Position numbers and translations under genes: made by a program. Below are positions 1 through 6,900 of a stretch of 11,191 nt of DNA, one piece after another. The DNA lies in contig CALEIW010000240.1 in NCBI GenBank assembly GCA_937876055.1, positions 1 to 11,191 on the forward strand, given 5' to 3'. The stretch's first letter is position 1, and every line of letters starts with the position of its first letter. The notes beneath the pieces were generated by a model that had not been told where the DNA came from, made no database searches, and worked only from the letters and a program-made list of their open reading frames with translations. Source of the stretch: an uncultured euryarchaeote. Lineage in GTDB: Archaea > Thermoplasmatota > Poseidoniia > Poseidoniales > Thalassarchaeaceae.

Positions 1-179
1 GCGATAGAAAGCGCACCAATAAGAGATGGAGCTGCCAGCAACATCACAGGACCATTGTGTCCTTTGAAATCAGAAACTGCTCGGTTCAGGCTGGGAGCCA
101 CCGACGTGAAAGGCTCCGACTCAAGCAGTTGCCGCATCGTACCTGCTTGCTGTGGGGGGTTCAAATCCCCATCGCTTTG
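1..179 (+). ncRNA. Candidate structured RNA with tRNA-like T-arm (partial at left edge)
   Basis: No convincing protein is encoded here, but the plus strand folds into successive hairpins: AGGAC/GTCCT (48-52 with 59-63), GGAGCC/GGCTCC (94-99 with 112-117), a perfect 7-bp stem CAAGCAG/CTGCTTG (122-128 with 143-149), and GGGG-TTCAAAT-CCCC (156-159, 160-166, 167-170). The last matches the tRNA T-arm and B-box consensus GGTTCRANTCC exactly. Bases 1-5 (GCGAT) are complementary to 171-175 (ATCGC), directly after the T-stem, so the whole piece could be closed by an acceptor-like stem continuing left of the window, with G179 in the discriminator position. Against an ordinary tRNA: the span is about 180 bases, I cannot place a D-arm or an anticodon loop with U33, and 155G-171A does not pair. 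It could be a tRNA with introns, a degenerate tRNA or another tRNA-like RNA. The region looks more GC-rich than the flanking genes, which fits a structured RNA. Confidence 0.4.
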
Positions 180-216
180 CAATTATGCAATTACTAGATG
201 GAGAAAGAGGTAAATC

Positions 217-672
217 TCACTCGACCATTAGTCGGAGTTCATCCCTCTTGTATGTCCAATCAGAATCAATTTTTCCTGTACCGATGTAGTACTTGGCCAA
301 ACGACGAATTCTAGATTCGGTTAACTCTAATTGTCTGCGATTGTGTAAGTCTTTGTGATTACTGTTTAGATGGTCAATCATCCTCAATGCCTGGCGCATT
401 AGATTCATCATGTCCTCTGGATACTTTCCTCCGACTCCGTTTCTCTCTAGAGTTTCAGAGATTCTCTCACCGGTAACCAACCTAACGTCCGGAACTGCAT
501 GTTGATCACGAAGTATAGTTCCAATCATTGCGGTTGAATGCCCCTCACCGGATAACTTGAGGATTAGGTCCTCTACGGCTTTTTTATCTGATTCGGACCA
601 CTTTGGAGCATCGGAAACATTTGGCTTATCAGAGCCGCTCTTTCCCTTACCTTTACTGTGCATTCGTGCCAA
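217..672 (-). CDS. rps15: 30S ribosomal protein uS15 (archaeal type)
   Basis: This is a small-subunit ribosomal protein that binds 16S rRNA early in assembly of the platform. The 151-aa product starts with the archaeal/eukaryotic-type leader LARMHSKGKGKSGSDKP, compared with MARMHSRRKGKSGS in relatives. It keeps the typical helical core (KYPEDMMNLMRQALRMIDHLNSN, then the RRQLELTESRIRRLAKYY stretch) and ends in a charged tail. About 150 aa is normal for archaea. An in-frame upstream start at 732 would add 20 residues with no counterpart in the family. I chose TTG at 670-672 because it gives the family N-terminus and follows a strong GAGGTGA Shine-Dalgarno by five bases. The gene lies 75 bases downstream of arcS on the same strand, so co-transcription is likely. 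Its stop faces the structured-RNA candidate at the left edge. Confidence 0.96.
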   Translation of the reverse strand: MARMHSKGKGKSGSDKPNVSDAPKWSESDKKAVEDLILKLSGEGHSTAMIGTILRDQHAVPDVRLVTGERISETLERNGVGGKYPEDMMNLMRQALRMIDHLNSNHKDLHNRRQLELTESRIRRLAKYYIGTGKIDSDWTYKRDELRLMVE

Positions 673-677
673 TTCAG

Positions 678-684
678 TCACCTC
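678..684 (-). promoter_or_regulatory. Shine-Dalgarno site deciding the TTG start of rps15
   Basis: On the minus strand this reads GAGGTGA, matching the complement of the archaeal 16S rRNA 3' end. It sits five bases before the TTG at 672-670. It supports the 151-aa form over the longer reading from 732. Confidence 0.75.
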
Positions 685-747
685 AAGCGGCTCGCCGACC
701 TGCTGCCCCTCTTTAATCGCTACGCATGTCACCCAAAGGGTGGTTCA

Positions 748-2553
748 TCAAAGACGGTGCTTTGCCTTGGCCAATCTACCTGGCCCCCTAGGCCATTCCC
801 AACCAGATGCTTCGGCCCTTGCACTACCTACCAAAACACCGTCTTGGAAGACTAGAACTTCATCGCCAGAGCGAATATTTGGGTCCGCCTTGACGACATT
901 TGTAGAGAATAAATCCCCACGCCAATCAAAATTAGAAACCAATTCTACCCTCGGTAAGGCATTACAGGCATCTAATATGGGCAATGACGCCTTAGAGAAC
1001 GAAAAACGACCCGAACGAGGATTCCATAGTGCAACTTGTAATCCGTTCTTTTCAATTCTGAAAATTGGCGGTCTGCCAGTTACTTTTGCGCCTTCCAACC
1101 ATTCATCAGTACCGTGTTGAAAACGTGAGGCTGACTTGAGTTTCTCAAGTCGGTGAAAACTTTCTTTTGGGTTAGGTAATTTGTATTCTTTACTTGCATT
1201 TTCTATGGCTTCTTGTAGCCTGCTGATAGAATTCTGTGAACCAGCAGATTCTCCAAGTCTTGTGTCGAGAATCTTAATTGTTGGAATTTCAAACTCTATC
1301 CCAGAATGATTAATGATTAATTCAAATTCATTCCTAATTGCATATTCTCGGACCATTTCCCGAATGACTAGTAATTCGTCGATATCCCAATCACCAGTAA
1401 CAGGAATATCATAATGAGCCGCTGGCCAGAAGTCCTCTAATTCTCTTGGAACCAAACCTAATGGGGCAGTAACCATGACTTCATTTACACCCCTTGTGGG
1501 AATAGCTCTTTGAAACCGACGATGGGATTGTGAAAGACGATACGGTTTCTTAGCAGAACAAGGTAACAAGACTAGAACCTTGCTTTGGTGAGTAGGAGGG
1601 GTGTGCACCTGCGAAACTCGTCTTCTCCACTCTCGGATTAAGGGGTCATTTCTACTTGTATAGGAATGGCAAAGTAGTCTAGTTCCTTCTTTGATTACAC
1701 TTTCTAATCCGGCAGAACCAGCATCCACACTTGCCTTTTCAGACATGATTGAATCGTGTCTTCGCAGTCTCTCAACAGACCTAGGGCTCGACAATGCCTG
1801 TCGTTCTGCAAGCTGACGAATCGTCCCTTCTCTGATGGCGGAACGTGTTGCCCCAAGGGCTCTTTTCCAAGCCTCAAGTTGAGTTTGGAAGTCAGATTTT
1901 TCTCCCGCTGTCGATTCAGGTTCACGTGGACCATCTTCAGTTAGAATGACGCCTCTCGCAACGGCTTCTCTAGATCTTGACAAATCGAATAAATCGACGC
2001 CCATCCAAGATAGTAGGGCGCAATTGTCTGGCCCACCTATACCCGGTGTCCAGATGAGTGAAGTTGGAAATCGTCTCCTAATTGCATCAATTGCCTCTAC
2101 AAGTTTACCAGGGCGTTCTGCAAGTTGGGGTGCATCAATTATGGAAACGATTGATGGCTCTAGCGAATTGTCCAATAGTCCCTCATCATGATGGAGGGAT
2201 TGCCAGGAGACGGGTAATAATTGACCGCCAAACGATTTTTCTCCACTATTCGATTCAACTAGGCTGGAAGGTAAAATGAGCCCCTCCTCTGCATTCCATA
2301 TTTCCGATTTCCCGAATGGTAGGCATAAATCACCCAGCACTTCGATGGACAATTTAGCAGGGATTACTCTGGAATCTCGTAGTGTTCTAAATGCAGCAAA
2401 TTCAAGTGGGATTTCTGGGTCATCTGAAGCAACTACCAGCCCAGGAGTCCAGGAGGAAGGTGAGGCCCGGTCGCCGAGAGAGAAAATACGTGCAAACCGC
2501 CCTCTTGCGACAACACTTCGCGCCAGCGGCCGCTCATCAGCACCCTCTCTCAT
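748..2553 (-). CDS. arcS: Archaeosine synthase ArcS (TgtA2-type)
   Basis: ArcS converts preQ0 at position 15 of archaeal tRNA into archaeosine (G+) after the TgtA transglycosylase has inserted preQ0. The 601-aa form has three parts. A TGT-like N-terminal barrel occupies about residues 1-250, including IWTPGIGGPDNCALLSWMGV followed by DLFDLSRSREA. The ArcS catalytic domain (DUF5591) carries the diagnostic PCSAKKPY motif at about residues 331-338. A C-terminal PUA RNA-binding domain covers about residues 530-601 and ends PGRLAKAKHRL. Domain order and length fit full-length euryarchaeal ArcS, and the motif is intact. The start is uncertain: I chose ATG at 2553-2551, but a TTG at 2631 would add 26 residues and overlap the divergent gene head to head. 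No Shine-Dalgarno precedes either, so the mRNA may be leaderless. It is probably transcribed with rps15, 75 bases downstream. TgtA itself is not in the window. Confidence 0.92.
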   Translation of the reverse strand: MREGADERPLARSVVARGRFARIFSLGDRASPSSWTPGLVVASDDPEIPLEFAAFRTLRDSRVIPAKLSIEVLGDLCLPFGKSEIWNAEEGLILPSSLVESNSGEKSFGGQLLPVSWQSLHHDEGLLDNSLEPSIVSIIDAPQLAERPGKLVEAIDAIRRRFPTSLIWTPGIGGPDNCALLSWMGVDLFDLSRSREAVARGVILTEDGPREPESTAGEKSDFQTQLEAWKRALGATRSAIREGTIRQLAERQALSSPRSVERLRRHDSIMSEKASVDAGSAGLESVIKEGTRLLCHSYTSRNDPLIREWRRRVSQVHTPPTHQSKVLVLLPCSAKKPYRLSQSHRRFQRAIPTRGVNEVMVTAPLGLVPRELEDFWPAAHYDIPVTGDWDIDELLVIREMVREYAIRNEFELIINHSGIEFEIPTIKILDTRLGESAGSQNSISRLQEAIENASKEYKLPNPKESFHRLEKLKSASRFQHGTDEWLEGAKVTGRPPIFRIEKNGLQVALWNPRSGRFSFSKASLPILDACNALPRVELVSNFDWRGDLFSTNVVKADPNIRSGDEVLVFQDGVLVGSARAEASGWEWPRGPGRLAKAKHRL

Positions 2554-2591
2554 CGAGGCCGCTAACGATGCGGTTCGCTTGAAGCATTCTA

Positions 2592-4751
2592 ATGCAGAAG
2601 CCGGTCCGAAGGGCCGTGAACCGGACCTCAAGTGTCATTTTGGTGATATTCATATTCCTAGTTGGAAGTGTTTCTCATGTTACTGCTCAGGATAGTGAAA
2701 ATACTGTTACGTTAATCGACAATTCAAGTGATTTTGACGAACCTAGTCCTATTTTCATCAGAATCTGGTGTCAGAAGTCATCCTGCCCAGGAATGGAACT
2801 TAAAGTTACGACTCTAGAAGAAAATTACACGGTTTCGGACTCAAATAGAATTGAGCTATCATTCGAAGCCTTCGGACAGGTTGATTTCCAAGTTACCGCC
2901 AACGGTGGAACATCATTAGATGATTTGCGATTTGAAATGAGTGAATGGGTCAATGCCGATTCCTCTACAATAATAATCGAAGATGAGGATTGGTTAGATA
3001 ATGTACCCAGTCCAGGCATTACAGTTAACCAAGAAATTGTAGATCCCATCTGGGATTGTCCCATCGACAATTGTCAAAAAATTGAACACTCAGGGACTCA
3101 TTTAATAGTTGGAACACTTAATGATGGATCTGATAAAGATTCAATCGAAATTGTTGGCAATGCAGGCGATATTATCGAAATGCCGTGGCCATTAATGCCT
3201 GAATCTGTAGATATAGAATTTTGGCTTAGAAACGATTCCTCTAAGACTCTCCTAGATGCCTTTGAAATCGACGATGACGGTTGGTTTCGATTCGAATATC
3301 CTCAGGACGGAAATCTTTGGCTACGAGTAAAGCAACTGCCTGAAAATGAATTTGCCGTTTATGAGTTGTACATCTTAAGCCACCCTCCTAATTTAGAGGC
3401 TTCATGGGGGGAATTATCTGCCGACTGGGGTGATCATGAACCACTGCCATTCCCAATCGAGGCACAGAACCTTATCGGTTGGATTTCGCCAAGTGACACG
3501 GAAGGAGACACGATTCGGGTAGAATCCGCGAGTAGAATGGACATTTCACTGAATTGTTGGGATAGGTTAGATGAAGTAAATTTCGAGGTATTCTTGATTT
3601 CTTCTGATGGAACTCTCTCCAATGTAGAGGGCGATTGCACAAATGCAATAACGACGGATGTTGATACGGTGGCTTTGGAATTTCGAATGACTTCAGAAAG
3701 TCTTGCAGAATGGAATATCGCTCTGACAGAGTATCCTAAAGGGGATGCAGGGGCGATGGGAGACGCACCTGACAGGCTATGGGTGGATTCCGAAGAACTA
3801 GGGAGTTGGCCTCAGATTTCTTTCAATGAAACCATTAATGCAAGAATGTCAAGGGATGAATTTGTTGATATTTTTTCCTTTGAGGTAACCTCTGCGAATG
3901 GCTCTAGATTACATATTGACGCGGATCTTACACAACCAGTTAGCTACCAAATTTTTGTCCTTAATCAAGAAACATGGTTGATTCAGAATGCCTCAGATGG
4001 AGGATTAATTGATACACCCCATGGCGTCCATGCGATTAGGGTTGAGAAAATTGGCGATGCTAGTTTGACATATTATGATTTCAAACTTGTAAATGGTGGA
4101 GAAATTATAGATATCGATCCTGATTCATTCACCGACCAATCGAACCTGTTTACTGACTACTATATCTTTGCAGGGTTTTTCCTTCTCGCCCCTGCTATAC
4201 TAGTCATTTTTTGGAATAGAAATCGTTGGCGAGATGGGCTCGGACAAATCGATATCGAACAGCATGAATTACGTAGATTGAGGCGATTACGTGAACGTCT
4301 AACTGCATTACTCGCAGAAGAAGATACCAATGAACAGGTAATCGATTCAGCCCTCCATCAACTAGGAGATAGCCCTTGGCGGGCTGTAGTTGAAGACTGG
4401 GGTGAGCCTTTACTTAGACATAACACAGAACAAGTAGAAATTTGTGCTTGGAGAATAAACGAAGGAAAGGCCACGATGCTGATTGGAATTCATCTCTCAG
4501 ACTCCCCTTGGGAATTGGCTGCAATGCGAGTTTATGCACCGGAAGGCTCGAGTGTAAATATTGCAGAAGTATCACCTAAGCACCTCTTCAATGGTGATGA
4601 AATATTCTTGGATACATTATCTCCTCGGACGAGCACATTCCTGAGATTAACCATCTCAGGAGAACCTTCGAATATTGGCTTTCACCTTTCCGGATTGGTA
4701 AACGGAGAGCCCTTGGCAGCAGTACCTAATAGAGCGATAGACTGGTCATGA
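2592..4751 (+). CDS. Exported single-pass membrane protein with PPC-like ectodomain
   Basis: I do not recognise this 719-aa protein as a named family. It starts with a clear Sec signal peptide (basic start, hydrophobic SSVILVIFIFLVGSV, probable cut after VTA near residue 32). A long acidic ectodomain runs to about residue 515. One membrane helix follows (about 521-543, containing YYIFAGFFLLAPAILVIFW), then an Arg-rich cytoplasmic stretch likely to form a coiled coil (ELRRLRRLRERLTALLAEED) and a C-terminal domain of about 150 aa that looks beta-rich. In the ectodomain, segments near residues 170-260, 285-375 and 380-505 resemble PPC (bacterial pre-peptidase C-terminal) beta-sandwiches; one reads DAGAMGDAPDRLW and later ends in an IRVEKIG-type strand. 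Cysteine pairs (WCQKSSC, DCPIDNC) suggest disulfide loops outside the cell. Orientation: N-terminus outside, C-terminus inside. GTG at 2616 is an alternative start that also keeps the signal peptide. The stop overlaps that of dnaJ. Confidence 0.85.
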   Translation: MQKPVRRAVNRTSSVILVIFIFLVGSVSHVTAQDSENTVTLIDNSSDFDEPSPIFIRIWCQKSSCPGMELKVTTLEENYTVSDSNRIELSFEAFGQVDFQVTANGGTSLDDLRFEMSEWVNADSSTIIIEDEDWLDNVPSPGITVNQEIVDPIWDCPIDNCQKIEHSGTHLIVGTLNDGSDKDSIEIVGNAGDIIEMPWPLMPESVDIEFWLRNDSSKTLLDAFEIDDDGWFRFEYPQDGNLWLRVKQLPENEFAVYELYILSHPPNLEASWGELSADWGDHEPLPFPIEAQNLIGWISPSDTEGDTIRVESASRMDISLNCWDRLDEVNFEVFLISSDGTLSNVEGDCTNAITTDVDTVALEFRMTSESLAEWNIALTEYPKGDAGAMGDAPDRLWVDSEELGSWPQISFNETINARMSRDEFVDIFSFEVTSANGSRLHIDADLTQPVSYQIFVLNQETWLIQNASDGGLIDTPHGVHAIRVEKIGDASLTYYDFKLVNGGEIIDIDPDSFTDQSNLFTDYYIFAGFFLLAPAILVIFWNRNRWRDGLGQIDIEQHELRRLRRLRERLTALLAEEDTNEQVIDSALHQLGDSPWRAVVEDWGEPLLRHNTEQVEICAWRINEGKATMLIGIHLSDSPWELAAMRVYAPEGSSVNIAEVSPKHLFNGDEIFLDTLSPRTSTFLRLTISGEPSNIGFHLSGLVNGEPLAAVPNRAIDWS

Positions 4752-5888
4752 GCGGCGCCTATCTCTTGCTTCATTGATGATGTCATCAGTGATTGATGCG
4801 CCGCTAGCCAAATCTTCCTTCAATTCATTTAGTTGCTTTTTGGTAGAGCGCGATAGCTTGTTCGGCATTGAGAGTTTTAGTAGAACCATTACCGCACCTC
4901 TACCTCTCCCACCTCTTGGATAAGGTAAGCCTCGATTTGGAATTGTAACAGTCTCTCCTGGTTTTGAACCAGGGCTAATACTAACAGTTAGATTTGAATC
5001 ATCGATGTGTGGAATTTCAATATTTGTCCCTAAGACAAGGTCAACATAACTTACTGGAAGAGCCATCAACAAATCCGAACCATCTCTTTCAAACCAATCA
5101 TGCTCTTCCACCTCAATTTCAATGTACAAATTACCCGGTTTTCCGTTTTGATCCCTGGGAGATTCCCCGTGTCCACTCAATCTCAATCTAGTTCCACTCT
5201 CAATACCTGCAGGGACACTAAATTTGACTTTCTTTGGTTGTTCGGCTCGTCCTTCGCCATTGCAATTTTTACACGGATTTTGGATGATTCTACCATCTCC
5301 TCCACATGCTCTGCAATCTTGGGTTACTTGTTGTTGGAACGGCCCTATTCTTTCGATACGAGTTAGCCTTCCTCTTCCATCACAAGTGGGACAAACTCTG
5401 ATACCATCAGGTGTTTGAGAACCACTTCCCTCACAACTATCACAACGATTCAGTACGTCGATTTCTATTTCATCATCAAGCCCAGTAAAGGCATCTTGGA
5501 AACTAATCACATGGCGAATAAGAAGATCAGCCCCCCGTGAGGGTCGTTGTCTAGAACCGCCGCCGAAAAGAGATGAGAAAATCGAGTCAAAACCCCCTCC
5601 GAATAAGTCGTCGATGCTGATATTGACGCCTTGGAACCCTCCTGAACCCCATGGAGAGCCACCAGGACGATCATGGCCGAACATGTCGTACTTTCTTCTT
5701 TCATCCGGATTAGAAAGAATAGCGTATGCTTCCTGTACTTCCTTGAAGCGCGCTTCCGCCTCAGGGTCATCTGGATTCTTATCCGGATGAAATTCTCTAG
5801 CCTTTGAGCGGAAGGCTTTCTTGATATCAGGGTCAGACGCTTTTCGGTCTAGGCCTAATACCTCATAGTAGTCTCTCTTCTGACTCAA
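4746..5888 (-). CDS. dnaJ: Chaperone DnaJ (type I Hsp40)
   Basis: This is the co-chaperone that delivers unfolded proteins to DnaK and stimulates its ATPase in the cytoplasm. The 380-aa product is complete. It has an N-terminal J domain with HPD at residues 34-36, a Gly/Phe-rich linker (about 71-112), a zinc-binding domain with all four CxxCxGxG motifs (CDSCEGSG 149-156, CPTCDGRG 166-173, CRACGGDG 192-199, CKNCNGEG 206-213), then the substrate-binding C-terminal domains. Length and order match bacterial-type DnaJ, which many mesophilic archaea acquired together with DnaK and GrpE. Neither partner is in this window. The start is TTG at 5888-5886, supported by the conserved N-terminus (DYYEVLGL) and a GGTGGT site three bases before it. 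The gene lies 53 bases downstream of the zinc-ribbon membrane protein gene and may share its transcript. Its last six bases are shared with the convergent neighbour. Confidence 0.98.
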   Translation of the reverse strand: MSQKRDYYEVLGLDRKASDPDIKKAFRSKAREFHPDKNPDDPEAEARFKEVQEAYAILSNPDERRKYDMFGHDRPGGSPWGSGGFQGVNISIDDLFGGGFDSIFSSLFGGGSRQRPSRGADLLIRHVISFQDAFTGLDDEIEIDVLNRCDSCEGSGSQTPDGIRVCPTCDGRGRLTRIERIGPFQQQVTQDCRACGGDGRIIQNPCKNCNGEGRAEQPKKVKFSVPAGIESGTRLRLSGHGESPRDQNGKPGNLYIEIEVEEHDWFERDGSDLLMALPVSYVDLVLGTNIEIPHIDDSNLTVSISPGSKPGETVTIPNRGLPYPRGGRGRGAVMVLLKLSMPNKLSRSTKKQLNELKEDLASGASITDDIINEARDRRRS

Positions 5889-5891
5889 GCG

Positions 5892-5897
5892 ACCACC
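5892..5897 (-). promoter_or_regulatory. Shine-Dalgarno-like site supporting the TTG start of dnaJ
   Basis: On the minus strand this reads GGTGGT, one base off GGTGAT. It lies three bases before the TTG start, similar to the spacing seen at trhO and the peptidase-Nudix gene. Confidence 0.5.
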
Positions 5898-5941
5898 ACA
5901 ACTAATGCTCCAAAGCGTCTGTTTTCAACCCATTGGAATGC

Positions 5942-6805
5942 TTACAGAAAAGCACCGCAACTACTACAGTATGCGGTACCGCTATTGTTTACAGCCCCGC
6001 ACTCTTGGCAAGAAATTACAGATTGTGCAATAGATGAGGGTACTTCGGGTTGCCATTGAGAGTCTTCCATTGCATCCCAGTTAGTTTCTGAAGAGGCTGA
6101 TTTTGATTTTTTTGCTGCGGCTTTTTCGGCTTTGGCAGCAGCCTTTGCGGCTATTTTCTCCGCCTTAGCAGCAGCCTTTGCTTCCTTCTTTGCCTGTTTT
6201 ATTGCCCTCTTTTCGTCTTTTGCAACTTGCTTTTCTCGACGAGCTAATTCTTTTGCAAGGCGTCGTTGAGCGGAAGCTTCTGCACTGGCCCCCAATGCCC
6301 CCGCGGGCTTGTTCTCATCTTCTGATTGAGTTGAGTTCGAATCGGAATCATATGATACACCTTCTACTTGAACATCTACATCCATCCGCGAATCTTCTGA
6401 ATCTAGTTCAAGTTCGGAGCCTTCTTTATTCAAATCCGATACTCTACCACTCATTCTCTTTTGAAATCTTAAGCCCGCTCTTCCTTTCGGTTCTCTACGG
6501 GCTTGAGCTTCCAATTTTTCCAAAGCTGAATCCCCACGACTCCACAGCCCTTTTTCCTCAAGTCGGTACATACTTGATAGCCCCTTGATTGCACTAGAAC
6601 GATGATATTCGTGATCCTCAACAACTCGATATTTTAGATACATGATTATTCCTAAAATTACCGCAATGGTGTGAATAATCGCTTGGGCGATTAGGTCTTG
6701 TTTGAGTAATTCCTCGATGTTTGGAAGCCCAAACCTAAGGGCTACCACACATATTGTAGGCGCTAGAAGCAAGCCCGCGCTAATCAACGGAGAACGCTGT
6801 GCCAT
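5942..6805 (-). CDS. Two-helix membrane protein with Lys/Ala coiled coil and zinc ribbon
   Basis: Function unknown. The 287-aa protein has two N-terminal membrane helices (about residues 6-26, with ISAGLLLAPTICVVALRFG, and 38-60, with IAQAIIHTIAVILGIIMYL). Next come a basic segment (about 80-120) and an acidic, probably disordered stretch (about 125-165, rich in D, E and S). A long Lys/Ala/Glu-rich helix follows (about 178-238), built partly from an 11-residue repeat. A C-terminal zinc ribbon carries C266, C269, C280 and C283 (CQEC...CSSC). Both ends of the chain probably face the cytoplasm, so the ribbon would sit on a charged tether from the membrane. The ATG start at 6805 has a weak GAGG site upstream. 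dnaJ follows 53 bases downstream on the same strand. The zinc ribbon might bind nucleic acid or a protein partner, but nothing in the sequence decides this. Confidence 0.8.
   Translation of the reverse strand: MAQRSPLISAGLLLAPTICVVALRFGLPNIEELLKQDLIAQAIIHTIAVILGIIMYLKYRVVEDHEYHRSSAIKGLSSMYRLEEKGLWSRGDSALEKLEAQARREPKGRAGLRFQKRMSGRVSDLNKEGSELELDSEDSRMDVDVQVEGVSYDSDSNSTQSEDENKPAGALGASAEASAQRRLAKELARREKQVAKDEKRAIKQAKKEAKAAAKAEKIAAKAAAKAEKAAAKKSKSASSETNWDAMEDSQWQPEVPSSIAQSVISCQECGAVNNSGTAYCSSCGAFL
6114..6179 (-). repeat. Two tandem imperfect 33-bp repeats inside the zinc-ribbon protein gene
   Basis: Units 6114-6146 and 6147-6179 are similar over their whole length and share the exact 14-mer GCAGCAGCCTTTGC at 6135-6148 and 6168-6181. 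They code for an 11-residue Lys/Ala/Glu repeat (KAEK and AAAK blocks). An 11-residue period fits a hendecad coiled coil or a single charged alpha-helix. In-frame tandem units like these can change copy number by slippage. Confidence 0.7.
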
Positions 6806-6900
6806 AGACGCGCCTCACAAATCAATGGTTTGAATCATTCGTGAACATGGGAGGTCGATTATCCACAGCAATCATGACCTATACACATCCTCGGTCGTGC

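Noticed and set aside
1..213. Plus-strand frame open from base 1 to a TAA at 211-213 (70 codons), possible C-terminal end of a gene
   Set aside because: The translation (Cys/Ser-rich, reading through the T-arm motif) resembles no protein I know, and the base-paired structure explains the region better. A 70-codon open frame by chance is not rare over six frames.
673..732. Longer uS15 start at 732
   Set aside because: It adds 20 residues without family match; a strong GAGGTGA site and the family N-terminus point to TTG at 672.
730..742. Hairpin CACCC-AAA-GGGTG just after the arcS stop as a terminator
   Set aside because: Only five pairs and no following T-run on the minus strand; more likely a chance palindrome within a probable arcS-rps15 transcript.
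557..1120. 187-aa plus-strand reading frame
   Set aside because: It lies opposite the start of rps15 and the end of arcS, both well supported; composition is typical of an antisense shadow.
2276..2695. 139-aa plus-strand reading frame
   Set aside because: Antisense to the arcS N-terminal domain and in a different frame from the exported protein; no recognisable features.
6178..6588. 136-aa plus-strand leucine-rich reading frame resembling a membrane protein
   Set aside because: It is the complement of the Lys/Glu/Ala-rich region of the zinc-ribbon protein, which gives Leu/Phe-rich shadows.
6850..6855. GGAGGT as Shine-Dalgarno for the UPF0201-like gene
   Set aside because: The next in-frame ATG is 18 bases away at 6874 and the family N-terminus begins at 6901, so the spacing does not fit any start.
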